Source: Methylobacterium adhaesivum
GTDB taxonomy: Bacteria > Pseudomonadota > Alphaproteobacteria > Rhizobiales > Beijerinckiaceae
Length of the DNA: 62,972 bases
NCBI RefSeq assembly: GCF_022179065.1
Contig: NZ_BPQD01000019.1
Location: 1-62,972, forward strand
Direction: 5' to 3'
The position numbers and the translations under genes were made by a program. The notes under the pieces were generated by a model. That model was not told where the DNA came from, made no database searches, and worked only from the letters and a program-made list of their open reading frames with translations. Below, in pieces: positions 28,824-37,757 of the stretch. How positions within the stretch are numbered: the stretch's first letter is position 1; every line of letters starts with the position of its first letter.

Positions 28824-29447
28824 TCACGCGGCGCCCGGATCCTTGCGCTCATGGCGCAGGAGGAGCGGCGTCTGCGCCAGGGCGAACAGGATCGTGAGCG
28901 GCATGATGCCGAACACCTTGAAGCTCACCCAAAAATCCTCCGTCTGTGTGCGCCACACCACCTCGTTGATCGCCGCCAGGACGAGGAAGAAGAGGCCCCA
29001 GCGGAAGGTCAGCTTGCGCCACCCCTCGTCCGTGAGGGCGAACATACTGTCGAGCACCACCGAGAGCAGGGACTTGCCGAAGGCGAGGCCGCCCAGCAGC
29101 ACGAGGCCGAACAGGGTGTTCACGATGGTGGGCTTCATCATGATGAACGTCTTGTCCTGCAGGGCCAGAGTCAGGCCGCCGAACACCACCACCACCACGC
29201 CCGACACCAGGGGCATGATGGGCAGGCGTCGCACCAGAGCGAAATGGATGGCCAGCGCCACCACCGTGGCGGCGATGAACACGCCGGTGGCGACGAACAA
29301 CTTCTGATCGGCCGACACTCCGAAGCGCTCGGCATAGGCATTGCCGAGGAAGAAGATCACCAGCGGCCCGAGTTCGAGGACGAGCTTGAGCGGGGGCGGG
29401 AGGTGGCGGCGCGGGGGAACGGCTTCGATCTGCATGGGGTCCGTCAT
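28824..29447 (-). CDS. yciB: Septation protein A / YciB inner-membrane protein
   Basis: The 207-residue polytopic protein has the IspZ/YciB signature [20 protein letters not shown] and the later [20 protein letters not shown]. It has five or six membrane helices. YciB proteins act in envelope integrity and intracellular septation. Being downstream of ftsY is a standard alphaproteobacterial order. The start is an ATG at 29445-29447; a second Met at residue 5 is possible. Confidence 0.92.
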   Translation of the reverse strand: MTDPMQIEAVPPRRHLPPPLKLVLELGPLVIFFLGNAYAERFGVSADQKLFVATGVFIAATVVALAIHFALVRRLPIMPLVSGVVVVVFGGLTLALQDKTFIMMKPTIVNTLFGLVLLGGLAFGKSLLSVVLDSMFALTDEGWRKLTFRWGLFFLVLAAINEVVWRTQTEDFWVSFKVFGIMPLTILFALAQTPLLLRHERKDPGAA

Positions 29448-29509
29448 AATGGGCCGCGCGTGGCGTGTCGCGGCTTTCGAGGGAGCGGTCCTTTCCGACG
29501 CATGCGCGC

Positions 29510-30955
29510 TTATCCCTTGTCCAACCCCGCGATGGCGCGGGCGAAGTCGCGGGCCTCGAACGGCTCCAGATCCTCGACGCCCTCGCCCACGCCGATGAAA
29601 TGCACCGGCAGGCCGAACCGGGCCGCGAGCGCCACCAGGATTCCGCCGCGGGCCGTACCGTCGAGCTTTGTCATCACGAGGCCGGTGACCTGGGCGGCCT
29701 TCGAGAACAGCTCGACTTGGCTAAGGGCATTCTGGCCGACGGTGGCGTCGAGGACGAGGAGGACGGCGTGGGGGGCCTCTGCGTCGATCTTGCGGATCAC
29801 CCGCAGGATCTTCTCCAGCTCGGCCATGAGCCCGGCCTTGTTCTGGAGGCGCCCGGCCGTGTCGATGAGCAGCACGTCGGTGCCGGCGTTCCGGGCCGCC
29901 TCGTAGGCGTCGAAGGCGAGGCCCGCTGCGTCGGCGCCCTGGGCGCGGGCGATGACGGGCGTGCCCGTGCGCTGTCCCCAGACCTTGAGCTGCTCGATGG
30001 CCGCTGCCCGGAAGGTGTCGCCCGCCGCCAGCATCAGGGAATGCCCGTCCGCCTTCAGCTTCATGGCGAGCTTGCCGATGGTGGTGGTCTTTCCCGCGCC
30101 GTTGACGCCGATCATCAGGATGACGAACGGCTTCTTCGCGGTGTCGATGACGAAGGGAACGGCCACCGGCGCCAGCGCCCGCTCGACTTCCGTCGCCAGG
30201 ATCTCCCGCACGGCATCGGGGGAGATGCCCTTCTCGTAGCGGCCCTTGCCCACGGCCTCCGAGATGCGCGTGGCGGTTTCGACGCCGAAATCGGCCTGGA
30301 TCAGGGCGTCTTCCAGCTCCTCCAGGGTGTCGGCGTCGAGCTTGCGCTTGGTGAACAGGCCCGTGACCCGCTCGGTCAGCGCCGAGGAAGTGCGTTTCAT
30401 CCCCCCCGTGAGGCGGCTCCACCAGCCGCGCTTCTCACCCTCGGATTCGGCCTCCGGCTCCGGCATGAAGATCTGGGCCGGCTCCGAAGCCAGTTCCGGT
30501 TCCGGCTCGGGCGCCGCGTCGGGTGCCTCTCTAGGAGCCTCTTGGGGCGCGAAGGCCTGTGTCGTCGTGTCGGCCGGTTCCGCGCCGCGGTCGGGGGCGT
30601 CGCCCGCCGTCCCGGCCGGCGGACGTTCCTCGGCACCCGCGATGGGCTGCAAGTCGGCGCCCTCGATCTCGTCGGGGACCGTGTTCTTGTTCGAACCGTC
30701 TTCGGCGGGTTCGCTGGCCGGCAGGGGAATGTGCGAGACGTCGTCGGCCGCCGTCGCGAAATCAGGCTGGCCTTCCGAGGGCGATGCCGGGGACGCGACG
30801 GGCTCGAGATCCGGTCGGAGGACCGGTTCGGGCGCCGGGGGCGGCGCGGGCTTCGGATCGGGCGCCTGGACGGGGACCGGCTCCGGCGGCCAGGCCTCTT
30901 CCTTCTTGCCGAACATCCGCCGCAGCAACCAGCCCGGCCTCTTGTCTTCGCTCAT
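29510..30955 (-). CDS. ftsY: Signal recognition particle receptor FtsY
   Basis: The 481-residue SRP receptor GTPase docks ribosome-SRP complexes at the membrane. The N-terminal 175 residues are a Pro/Glu/Ala-rich acidic region, longer than in E. coli homologues of similar total size. The NG domain follows: [18 protein letters not shown] (P-loop), [28 protein letters not shown] and [11 protein letters not shown]. The ATG at 30955 ([11 protein letters not shown]) was preferred because the upstream codons are basic and lack a ribosome site. It neighbours yciB and, across the RluA gene, mtaB. Confidence 0.94.
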   Translation of the reverse strand: MSEDKRPGWLLRRMFGKKEEAWPPEPVPVQAPDPKPAPPPAPEPVLRPDLEPVASPASPSEGQPDFATAADDVSHIPLPASEPAEDGSNKNTVPDEIEGADLQPIAGAEERPPAGTAGDAPDRGAEPADTTTQAFAPQEAPREAPDAAPEPEPELASEPAQIFMPEPEAESEGEKRGWWSRLTGGMKRTSSALTERVTGLFTKRKLDADTLEELEDALIQADFGVETATRISEAVGKGRYEKGISPDAVREILATEVERALAPVAVPFVIDTAKKPFVILMIGVNGAGKTTTIGKLAMKLKADGHSLMLAAGDTFRAAAIEQLKVWGQRTGTPVIARAQGADAAGLAFDAYEAARNAGTDVLLIDTAGRLQNKAGLMAELEKILRVIRKIDAEAPHAVLLVLDATVGQNALSQVELFSKAAQVTGLVMTKLDGTARGGILVALAARFGLPVHFIGVGEGVEDLEPFEARDFARAIAGLDKG

Positions 30956-31154
30956 TCCCGCTCGCTTCCTCGGCCTCGGGGCCATGGTTCGATCCGTGTC
31001 GGACACCCTAAAGCAGGTTGCGCCGAGGCGGTCACCGGTTTTGCGTCGAGAACGCCCGACACATCAAGGCATTGCGCCGTCCGCAGCCGCCTCGCCGCCC
31101 CTGTCCTGGCCGAACCGGTTTCCACTTTCCCGCGTCATGCGTTAGCCCAGGGCC

Positions 31155-31862
31155 ATGGTCCCGAACGATGCCCCCGCCACAGACATAGGCACGCGCCTCC
31201 TCTACCGCGATGCCCTCGTTCTCGTCATCGACAAGCCGGCGGGCTTGGCCGTCCATCCCGGCCCGAAGGGCGGCGAGACCCTCACCGACCATCTCGACGC
31301 CTTACGGTTCGGCCTGCCCCGCCGCCCGGAGGCGGCCCATCGCCTCGACCGCGACACCTCGGGCTGCCTCGCCCTGGGGCGCCACGCCAAGGCGCTCGCC
31401 CGGTTGAACAAGCTGTTCGCCGCGAGCGGCAGCGTCGGCAAGACCTATTGGGCCCTGGTCGAGGGCGGCCCCGAGGCCGACGCTGGCAGCATCGATCTGC
31501 CGCTGGCCCGCCGTTCGGACGATCCCCGCTCGTGGTGGATGAAGGCGGACCCCTCGGGCGACCCGTCCCTCACCCATTGGCGGGTCCTCGGGCGCGGCGG
31601 CGGCCTCACCTGGCTGGCGCTCACCCCGGTCACCGGGCGCACGCACCAGCTGCGCGTCCATTGCGCCGCCTCGGGCTTTCCGATCCTGGGCGACCCGATC
31701 TACGGTTCGGGCCAGCGCGGCGCGACCCCGAGCCTGCAACTCCACGCCCGCGCGCTCAGCCTGCCGCTCTACCCGAAGAAGCCGCCCATCGTCGTCGAGG
31801 CCCCGGCGCCGGAGCATATGCGGGCGGGTCTTCTGGGATGCGGATATGAGGCCGCCGGATAG
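31155..31862 (+). CDS. RluA-family RNA pseudouridine synthase
   Basis: The 235-residue enzyme isomerises uridine in rRNA or tRNA. The catalytic Asp lies in HRLDRDTSGCLALG. The family blocks VLVIDKPAGLAVHPGP, GKTYWALVEG, PVTGRTHQLRVHCA and GDPIYG are all present. No N-terminal S4 domain is visible, as in RluA and TruC rather than RluC or RluD, so the target uridine cannot be named. It sits on the opposite strand between mtaB and ftsY, which are otherwise neighbours in this order. Confidence 0.92.
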   Translation: MVPNDAPATDIGTRLLYRDALVLVIDKPAGLAVHPGPKGGETLTDHLDALRFGLPRRPEAAHRLDRDTSGCLALGRHAKALARLNKLFAASGSVGKTYWALVEGGPEADAGSIDLPLARRSDDPRSWWMKADPSGDPSLTHWRVLGRGGGLTWLALTPVTGRTHQLRVHCAASGFPILGDPIYGSGQRGATPSLQLHARALSLPLYPKKPPIVVEAPAPEHMRAGLLGCGYEAAG

Positions 31863-31868
31863 AAGGCC

Positions 31869-31909
31869 CCAGGGCTCTGCCCTGGACCCGCGAAGGGATG
31901 ATCCCTTCG
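31869..31909. repeat. Twin-hairpin intergenic element
   Basis: Two perfect stems lie side by side: CCAGGGC-TCT-GCCCTGG (31869-31885), and CGAAGGGAT-G-ATCCCTTCG (31891-31909). They fill the gap between the convergent rluA-like and mtaB genes. The look resembles short dispersed palindromic elements common between alphaproteobacterial genes, and may also serve as a bidirectional terminator. Only one copy is seen in this window. Confidence 0.65.
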
Positions 31910-31919
31910 GACCCGATTT

Positions 31920-33164
31920 TCAGGCGGCGATCAGGGCCGTTCCGTCGTGGCCGGTGATGGTCACGTCCCGAAATTCCCCGGCTGGAACATCTCCGGCGAG
32001 CCGCACCGGGGTGAACCCCTCCGTGCGCCCGATCCCGCCGCGCTCGGTCAGCACCCGGTGACGACGCCCGACTTGCGCTGCGAGATGTGCCGCGAGCGCC
32101 GCTGCGCCCGCTTCGCGCAACCGCGCGGCCCGCGCCCGCACCACGTCGCCCGGCACCGGCGGCATCCGCGCGGCCGGCGTGCCGGGGCGGGGTGAGTACG
32201 GAAACACGTGGAGATGGGTGAGGCCGCATTCGGCCACGAGGTCGAGGGAGCGGGCGAACTGCGCCTCGGTCTCCGTCGGAAATCCGGCGATGAGATCGGC
32301 GCCGAACACCACCTCCGGCCGCAGGCGGCGCACCGCGGCGCAGAACCGGATCGCGTCGGCGCGCCCGTGGCGGCGCTTCATCCGCTTGAGGACGAGGTCG
32401 TCGCCGGCCTGGAGGGAGAGGTGGAGATGCGGCATCAGCCGCGCCGCGCCGGCAATCGCCTCCATCAGGGCGTCGTCGACCTCGATGGAGTCGATCGACG
32501 ACAGGCGTAGGCGGGCGAGATCTGGGACATGGGTGAGGATCGCCTGCACCAGCTGCCCGAGGCTCGACGGCGAATCCGAAAAATCGCGGCCGTAGGCCGT
32601 GAGGTCGACCCCGGTGAGGACCACCTCGCGCCCCCCATGGTCGACGATCCGCCGGACCTGATCGAGCACCTCCGCCTGCGTCACCGAGCGCGAATTGCCG
32701 CGCCCGAACGGGATGACGCAGAAGGTGCAGCGGTGGTCGCAGCCGTTCTGCACGGGCACGAAGGCGCGGGTGTGCCCCGCCAGGGCGGTGATCCGTCCGG
32801 GGGCGGCCGTGCGCACGGCCATGATGTCGTCCACCGCCACGCGCTCGGGGGCGACGGGAGCGGGCTCCCAGGTGTCGGCCCGCGTTTTGGCGTCGTTGCC
32901 GACGAGACGGGCGACCTCCGGCATGGCGGCGTAGAGATCGGTCTCGACCTGCGCACCGCAGCCGGTGACGACGATGCGCGCCGCCGGGCGCTCGCGGGCG
33001 AGCCTGCGGATCGCCTTGCGAGCCTGGCGCCCGGCCTCCTGCGTCACCGCGCAGGTGTTGACGATGACGAGGTCGTCCTGGGCATGGGGCTCGGCATGGC
33101 CGCGCATCACCTCCGCCTCCACGGTGTTGAGGCGGCAGCCGAAGGTGAGCGTCTCCACCGCCAT
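31920..33164 (-). CDS. mtaB: tRNA threonylcarbamoyladenosine methylthiotransferase MtaB
   Basis: The 414-residue radical-SAM enzyme adds a methylthio group to t6A37 of tRNA. The N-terminal UPF0004 domain has three cysteines for the auxiliary cluster (FGCRLN, VNTCAVT, TGCGAQ). The radical-SAM motif is NGCDHRCTFCVIPFGRG. Later blocks include VLTGVDLTAYG, HLHLSLQAGDD and GADLIAGFPTETE. A C-terminal TRAM-like domain ends the protein. The ATG overlaps the dapF stop by one base (TGATG), so translation is coupled. Confidence 0.93.
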   Translation of the reverse strand: MAVETLTFGCRLNTVEAEVMRGHAEPHAQDDLVIVNTCAVTQEAGRQARKAIRRLARERPAARIVVTGCGAQVETDLYAAMPEVARLVGNDAKTRADTWEPAPVAPERVAVDDIMAVRTAAPGRITALAGHTRAFVPVQNGCDHRCTFCVIPFGRGNSRSVTQAEVLDQVRRIVDHGGREVVLTGVDLTAYGRDFSDSPSSLGQLVQAILTHVPDLARLRLSSIDSIEVDDALMEAIAGAARLMPHLHLSLQAGDDLVLKRMKRRHGRADAIRFCAAVRRLRPEVVFGADLIAGFPTETEAQFARSLDLVAECGLTHLHVFPYSPRPGTPAARMPPVPGDVVRARAARLREAGAAALAAHLAAQVGRRHRVLTERGGIGRTEGFTPVRLAGDVPAGEFRDVTITGHDGTALIAA

Positions 33165-34051
33165 CAGGCGGTCTCGTCGAAGAGGGCGGGCGCGAAGGTC
33201 CCGTCCCATTCCAGCGCCACGGGGCCGGTCATGAGGACGTGGTCGTCGGCGCGCCACTCGATGACGAGATCGCCGCCCGGCAGGCTCACGGTGGCCCCCC
33301 GGCCGATCAGGCGCCGGCGCGAGGCCGCCACCACGGTGGCGCAGGCGGCGGTGCCGCAGGCCAGGGTCAGGCCCGCGCCCCGCTCCCACACCCGCAGGGT
33401 GATCCTGTCGGGGCCGGTCACCCGGGCCAGCGAGATGTTGGCCCGGTCGGGAAAGACGGGGTGGTGCTCCAGCATCGGGCCGATACGGGCGAGGTCGTAG
33501 GTGTCGGGGTCGCGGTCCACGAAGAAGATCGCGTGCGGGTTGCCCATGTTCACCACGGCGGGCGAATGCAGGATCGGCGCGTCGATGGGGCCGATCTGGA
33601 GTTCGATGCGCCGCGTGTCCTGGACCGGCTCGGCCAGGGGGATCTCGTCCCAGGCGAGCCGGGGCCGGCCCATGTCGACGGTGAAGGCGCGCTCGGCCAG
33701 GCGCTTGACGCTCACGAGGCCGCCCCGCGTCTCGAGGGTGAGGCGGCCGCTCTCGGCGGGGCGCGCCATGGCGGGATCGTCGAGCATGGCGTAGGCGACA
33801 CAGCGCGTACCGTTGCCGCAGGCCCCGGCCTCCGAGCCATCGGTGTTGTAGATGCGCAAGGCGGCGTCCGTGTCGGGCGTGCTTGCGTCGTGGATCACCA
33901 TGAGCTGATCGAAGGCGGAAGCCGGATGCCGCGCGATGGCCCGGGCTTCCGCGGCCGCGACCCGGATGTCGGTGCCGCGCAGGTCCAGCACCACGATGGC
34001 GTTGCCGGCGCCGTGCATCTTCAGGAAGCGTCGGTGGGCGAGTGCGCTCAT
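33164..34051 (-). CDS. dapF: Diaminopimelate epimerase
   Basis: The 295-residue PLP-independent racemase converts LL- to meso-diaminopimelate for lysine and peptidoglycan. The two catalytic cysteines lie in [15 protein letters not shown] and [14 protein letters not shown], with the N-terminal [15 protein letters not shown]. Length is typical. The gene is followed in overlap by mtaB, an order common in alphaproteobacteria. Confidence 0.95.
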   Translation of the reverse strand: MSALAHRRFLKMHGAGNAIVVLDLRGTDIRVAAAEARAIARHPASAFDQLMVIHDASTPDTDAALRIYNTDGSEAGACGNGTRCVAYAMLDDPAMARPAESGRLTLETRGGLVSVKRLAERAFTVDMGRPRLAWDEIPLAEPVQDTRRIELQIGPIDAPILHSPAVVNMGNPHAIFFVDRDPDTYDLARIGPMLEHHPVFPDRANISLARVTGPDRITLRVWERGAGLTLACGTAACATVVAASRRRLIGRGATVSLPGGDLVIEWRADDHVLMTGPVALEWDGTFAPALFDETA

Positions 34052-34280
34052 GTCTCTCGTGGCGGCTGTTCCGGCGGAAAGGTCTTGGGGCCCGCATATA
34101 AGTCAAAGTCCCTGCCCGCGCACGCGGGCGTGCCGGGGGGCTGCGTTGCAGAAGCGCCGCGCCCGGTCACGTTCGTGCGTCCCGGCACGCGATCCGCCTC
34201 GCAGGCCGCCGCCTTCGTCACTACGTTGACGTCCCATGCCCCGGCCTCCTGAAGGGGCCGCGATCCTCCGGAGCGCCGTC

Positions 34281-34988
34281 GTGACCCGCTTTCGCCTGCC
34301 GCTGCTCGCCGGATGCTTCATCTCCTTCGCCCTGGCTCCCCTCGCCCGTGCGCAGGAGCCGGTGCCGCCGGCGGTGGCCAATCCCCTTCCCACCACCACG
34401 ACGCCGGGGCCGGCCGATGCGGGGCCGCCCTCCGTTCCGGTGCCGGCCCAGGCGGGCGCTGCGCCGTCCCCGACGCCCGCGGCTTCTGCGCGAAAGACCC
34501 TGGTGGAGACACCGGGCGACGCCAACGACGTCGACGCCGTGTCCCTGCCGGCCAAACCCGCCGCGATCCTCGCCGGACGGGCGAAGTGGGAGGACGCCGT
34601 GCCGAGTCTGAAGGCCGCGTTCCAGCGCATCGAGGCGGACCTGGCCAAGGCCGGGATCATGCCGACCGGCCGGCCCCTCGCGGTTTTCGCTAAGACCGAC
34701 GACGACGGCTTCCAGTACGACGCGATGATTCCTATCGCGGCGATGCCGGACCCCAAGCCCGCCGAAACCGACGGACTGCGCTTCGGCACCACGCCGAGCG
34801 GCAAGGCCCTGCGCTTCCCGCACCGGGGCTCCTACGACGAGATCGACGGCACCTACGAGACGCTGACCGCCTACCTCGACGCCAAGGACGTGGTGGTGCA
34901 GGACCGGTTCATCGAGGAATACGTCACCGACCTCAACGACAGGGCCGACGAGAAGCTCGACGTGAACATCTACGCCCTGCCGAAGTAG
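34281..34988 (+). CDS. Secreted GyrI-like domain protein
   Basis: The 235-residue protein has a signal peptide (PLLAGCFISFALAPLARAQ) followed by a low-complexity Pro/Thr region to about residue 70. The C-terminal 150 residues have a GyrI-like/AraC effector-binding pattern (FPHRGSYDEIDGTYETLTAY, FIEEYVTDL, DVNIYALPK). That fold normally binds small ligands in the cytoplasm, so export is notable. The GTG at 34281 was chosen because it gives a clean signal peptide and has GGAG eight bases upstream. It is convergent with ogt. Confidence 0.72.
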   Translation: MTRFRLPLLAGCFISFALAPLARAQEPVPPAVANPLPTTTTPGPADAGPPSVPVPAQAGAAPSPTPAASARKTLVETPGDANDVDAVSLPAKPAAILAGRAKWEDAVPSLKAAFQRIEADLAKAGIMPTGRPLAVFAKTDDDGFQYDAMIPIAAMPDPKPAETDGLRFGTTPSGKALRFPHRGSYDEIDGTYETLTAYLDAKDVVVQDRFIEEYVTDLNDRADEKLDVNIYALPK

Positions 34989-34995
34989 GCGCGCG

Positions 34996-35508
34996 TCACA
35001 GGAGGGCGAGCTGCGCCTGCGAAGCGGCGTCCAGCCCCCGCTCCAGCGCCAGCAGGAAACGTTTGGTCTCGACGCCGCCGGCAAAACCCGTGAGGGCGCC
35101 GCTGGCCCCGATCACCCGGTGGCAGGGCACGACGATGGGAAGCGGGTTGTCGCCATTGGCCGCCCCCACGGCGCGGCTGGCGCCTGGGCGACCGATGCGG
35201 CGAGCGAGTTCGCCGTAGGAGATGGTCCGGCCTGGCGGAATTCGAATGAGTTCCGCCCAGACCATGTGCTGGAACGGCGTGCCGCGCGGATCGAGATCGA
35301 GGTCGAACCGGGTGAGGCGGCCGTCGAAATAGGCCCCGAGCTGCGCCCTTGCGTCGACGAAGGCCGCATCATCCCGAAGCCAATCCGGCTTCGGCGTCAC
35401 GGCGCCCTTGCCGGCGGGTAAGCCGATGCAGGCCAATCGCTCCCCCGCCCCTGCGAGGACGAGGGGTCCGATGGGACTCGCCTGGACCGTGTAACGGGTT
35501 TCGCGCAT
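34996..35508 (-). CDS. ogt: Methylated-DNA-protein-cysteine methyltransferase
   Basis: The 170-residue DNA repair protein removes O6-alkyl groups from guanine in a suicide reaction. The active Cys is in IVVPCHRVIGASGALTGFAGG, and the DNA-contact block is IPPGRTISYGELARRIG. It lacks the Ada regulatory domain, so it is of the Ogt type. Its stop is 7 bases from the stop of the convergent GyrI-like gene. Confidence 0.92.
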   Translation of the reverse strand: MRETRYTVQASPIGPLVLAGAGERLACIGLPAGKGAVTPKPDWLRDDAAFVDARAQLGAYFDGRLTRFDLDLDPRGTPFQHMVWAELIRIPPGRTISYGELARRIGRPGASRAVGAANGDNPLPIVVPCHRVIGASGALTGFAGGVETKRFLLALERGLDAASQAQLALL

Positions 35509-35889
35509 GGCCGCTCCGCATGGTTGAGAACCGCCGATCGATACCTTTATCGCGGGATCGCTTCGGGACGGCCATGGAACAGTGGCCCCCGACGAGCCCG
35601 GGAAGATTCAGGACTGCGTCAGCTTGTTCGACGCGTCACCGTGCGGGAGTGAGCGCTTTTGAACGGACTACGTCGACTGCCCCAGATCAAGTCATGCCGT
35701 CGTGCGACGTAGAGTGGCCGTATCTTTTCGAGGTTCCAGGCTCTCGGTGCGATCAGGCGAAGGGGTACCCGAGAGGATGGGTGCGGAATAGATCGATTTC
35801 GTTAAGAGTAAAGACCGGTCATCGCCATTTTTCGACCTCGCGGGAACATCGACGAAGCCATTTTTTAAGTACCTCTCCCTCATAAACCT
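35509..35889. other. Intergenic region upstream of the HerA-like gene
   Basis: About 380 bases show lower G+C than the surrounding genes and no coding region I can support. Short open frames here lack ribosome sites and domain character. The region presumably contains the promoter of the herA-GGDEF/EAL pair and, on the other strand, that of ogt. Confidence 0.55.
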
Positions 35890-37755
35890 ATGAAATCAAT
35901 GGTTGTGTCGATGTCGCGGGGGAGTGCTGTCATGATCGATGCGGAGGGACGCGGGAACGATTTTGACGCGACGGGTCAGATCGGATCCGTCACCTCGATC
36001 GAGGGGTCGAAGGTCAGACTCGAGCTCCTGTGCCACGACGGACGCCCGGATGTCCGCGTCACGGTCGGAAATTTCGTTCGGATCCAGGCTGGAAGTGCCG
36101 TCCTGATCGGGATCATCACCACCCTCGCATCCGATGGCGGTCGTACCCGTGAGCCCGGCGCGCATGCCAATCTGGATCTTCTCGGCGAGATCCTGGTGGA
36201 GGATGAGACGCCGCTGTTCCGCCGCGGCGTCGCCTCTTATCCCGCCATCGGCGATGCGGTTCGCCTGCTGTCGGCGGCCGATTTGCGCATCGTCTATCAG
36301 GTGTCCGCCTCGAACACGGCCGCCGTGGGCAATCTGTACCAGGAGCCTGATACGCCGGCCTGCATCAAGGTCGACGACCTGTTGACCAAGCACTTCGCGG
36401 TTCTCGGGACGACGGGCGTCGGCAAGTCCAGTGGCGTCGCCGTGATCGTCGATCAGGTCCTGCGCGTCCAGCCTACCCTGCGGGTCTTCCTCCTCGACGT
36501 CCACAACGAGTACGCATCCTGCTTCGGCGAACGCGCGAACGTCATCCACCCGCGCAATCTTAAGCTTCCGTTCTGGCTGTTCAATCTCGAGGAGATCTCG
36601 GACGTCATCTATGGCGGTCGTCCGCCGGTCGATGAGGAGATCGAGATCCTCAACGAGGTCATCCCGCTCGCGAAGAGCAAGTATGTTCAGTACAGGGAGG
36701 CGAACGACAGGCAGGTCGCCCGACGGACGAGCGGAAAGAGCACCGGGTTCACGGTCGATACTCCGGTGCCATACCTGCTCCAGGACCTCGTGGCGCTGAT
36801 CGACGAGCGGATGGGACGCTTGGAGAATCGGGTCGCGCGGATGCACTATCACCGTCTGATCGCCCGGATCGAAGCGGTGCGCAGCGATCCGCGTTACGGG
36901 TTCATGTTCGAGAATGCCAATGTCGGCGGCGACGTGATGGGCGAAATCCTCGCCTATCTGTTCCGCCTCAATCCGGACGGCCAGCCCATCACCATCATGC
37001 AATTGGCTGGTTTGCCGATGGAGGTGGTCGACGCCGTGGTATGCGTCCTCAGTCGGCTGGCGTTCGAGTTCGGGATCTGGAGCGAAGGCGCGATCCGCCT
37101 CCTGTTCGTGTGCGAGGAAGCCCATCGTTACGCTTCAGCGGATCGGTCCGTCGGGTTCACGCCGACACGCCGCGCCCTGTCGCGCATCGCGCGCGAAGGA
37201 CGCAAGCACGGGGTCTATCTCGGCTTGGTCACCCAACGCCCGGCCGAACTCGATCCGACGATCATCTCGCAGTGCAGCACGCTGTTCGCGATGCGCATGA
37301 CCAACGAGCGCGATCAGGAGTTCCTCGCGGCAGCGGTCTCGGACGCCTTCAACCTCCTCACCTTCGTCCCGTCGCTCGGAACGGGCGAGGTGATTGCGTT
37401 CGGCGAAGGTGTGCCGATGCCGGTGCGCATGAAATTTCTTCCACTTCCTCCTGATCGGCAGCCGCGCAACGATATGAGCGGACGTGCTCCCGATGCCGCC
37501 GAAGCGGTGGCAGGGGCCGCCTTCGTGGGCGCCGTGGTCGAACGCTGGCGCGGCGCGACCATGAACAAATCCGCCGGACTGGTGCAAGAGGGGGCCGGAC
37601 TGGCCCGTCAGGCCCGTGATCCCGCTCCGGAGGGGGGCAACGACTCGGCCCTCGATCAGGTGCACCGTCGACTGCTCCGGCGTCCCTTGGAGGCCGGCGA
37701 TTCGCCGGCCGATACCGGCCTTCGACCTGCAAAGCCCCTGTGGCAGCAGGGTTGA
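35890..37755 (+). CDS. HerA-like hexameric ATPase
   Basis: The 621-residue protein is a DUF87/HerA-FtsK-superfamily motor. The N-terminal beta-rich HAS-barrel comes first. The Walker A is GTTGVGKSSGVAVIVDQ (near residue 173), and the Walker B is LLFVCEEAHRYAS (near residue 405). The arginine-finger-like region RIAREGRKHGVYLGLVTQRP follows, then a STLFAMRM block. HerA pumps DNA with NurA in end resection or with other effectors in defence, yet no NurA, SIR2 or nuclease is adjacent. Instead a c-di-GMP protein follows after 2 bases. G+C is visibly lower than in neighbours. Several start ATGs are possible. Confidence 0.88.
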   Translation: MKSMVVSMSRGSAVMIDAEGRGNDFDATGQIGSVTSIEGSKVRLELLCHDGRPDVRVTVGNFVRIQAGSAVLIGIITTLASDGGRTREPGAHANLDLLGEILVEDETPLFRRGVASYPAIGDAVRLLSAADLRIVYQVSASNTAAVGNLYQEPDTPACIKVDDLLTKHFAVLGTTGVGKSSGVAVIVDQVLRVQPTLRVFLLDVHNEYASCFGERANVIHPRNLKLPFWLFNLEEISDVIYGGRPPVDEEIEILNEVIPLAKSKYVQYREANDRQVARRTSGKSTGFTVDTPVPYLLQDLVALIDERMGRLENRVARMHYHRLIARIEAVRSDPRYGFMFENANVGGDVMGEILAYLFRLNPDGQPITIMQLAGLPMEVVDAVVCVLSRLAFEFGIWSEGAIRLLFVCEEAHRYASADRSVGFTPTRRALSRIAREGRKHGVYLGLVTQRPAELDPTIISQCSTLFAMRMTNERDQEFLAAAVSDAFNLLTFVPSLGTGEVIAFGEGVPMPVRMKFLPLPPDRQPRNDMSGRAPDAAEAVAGAAFVGAVVERWRGATMNKSAGLVQEGAGLARQARDPAPEGGNDSALDQVHRRLLRRPLEAGDSPADTGLRPAKPLWQQG

Positions 37756-37757
37756 GT

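Noticed and set aside
35692-35883. 63-codon minus-strand frame divergent from the HerA-like gene
   Set aside because: No convincing ribosome site and no recognisable feature; likely chance.
35349-35885. 178-codon plus-strand frame across ogt and the HerA leader
   Set aside because: Its first part is the antisense of ogt, and the rest has no domain or ribosome site.
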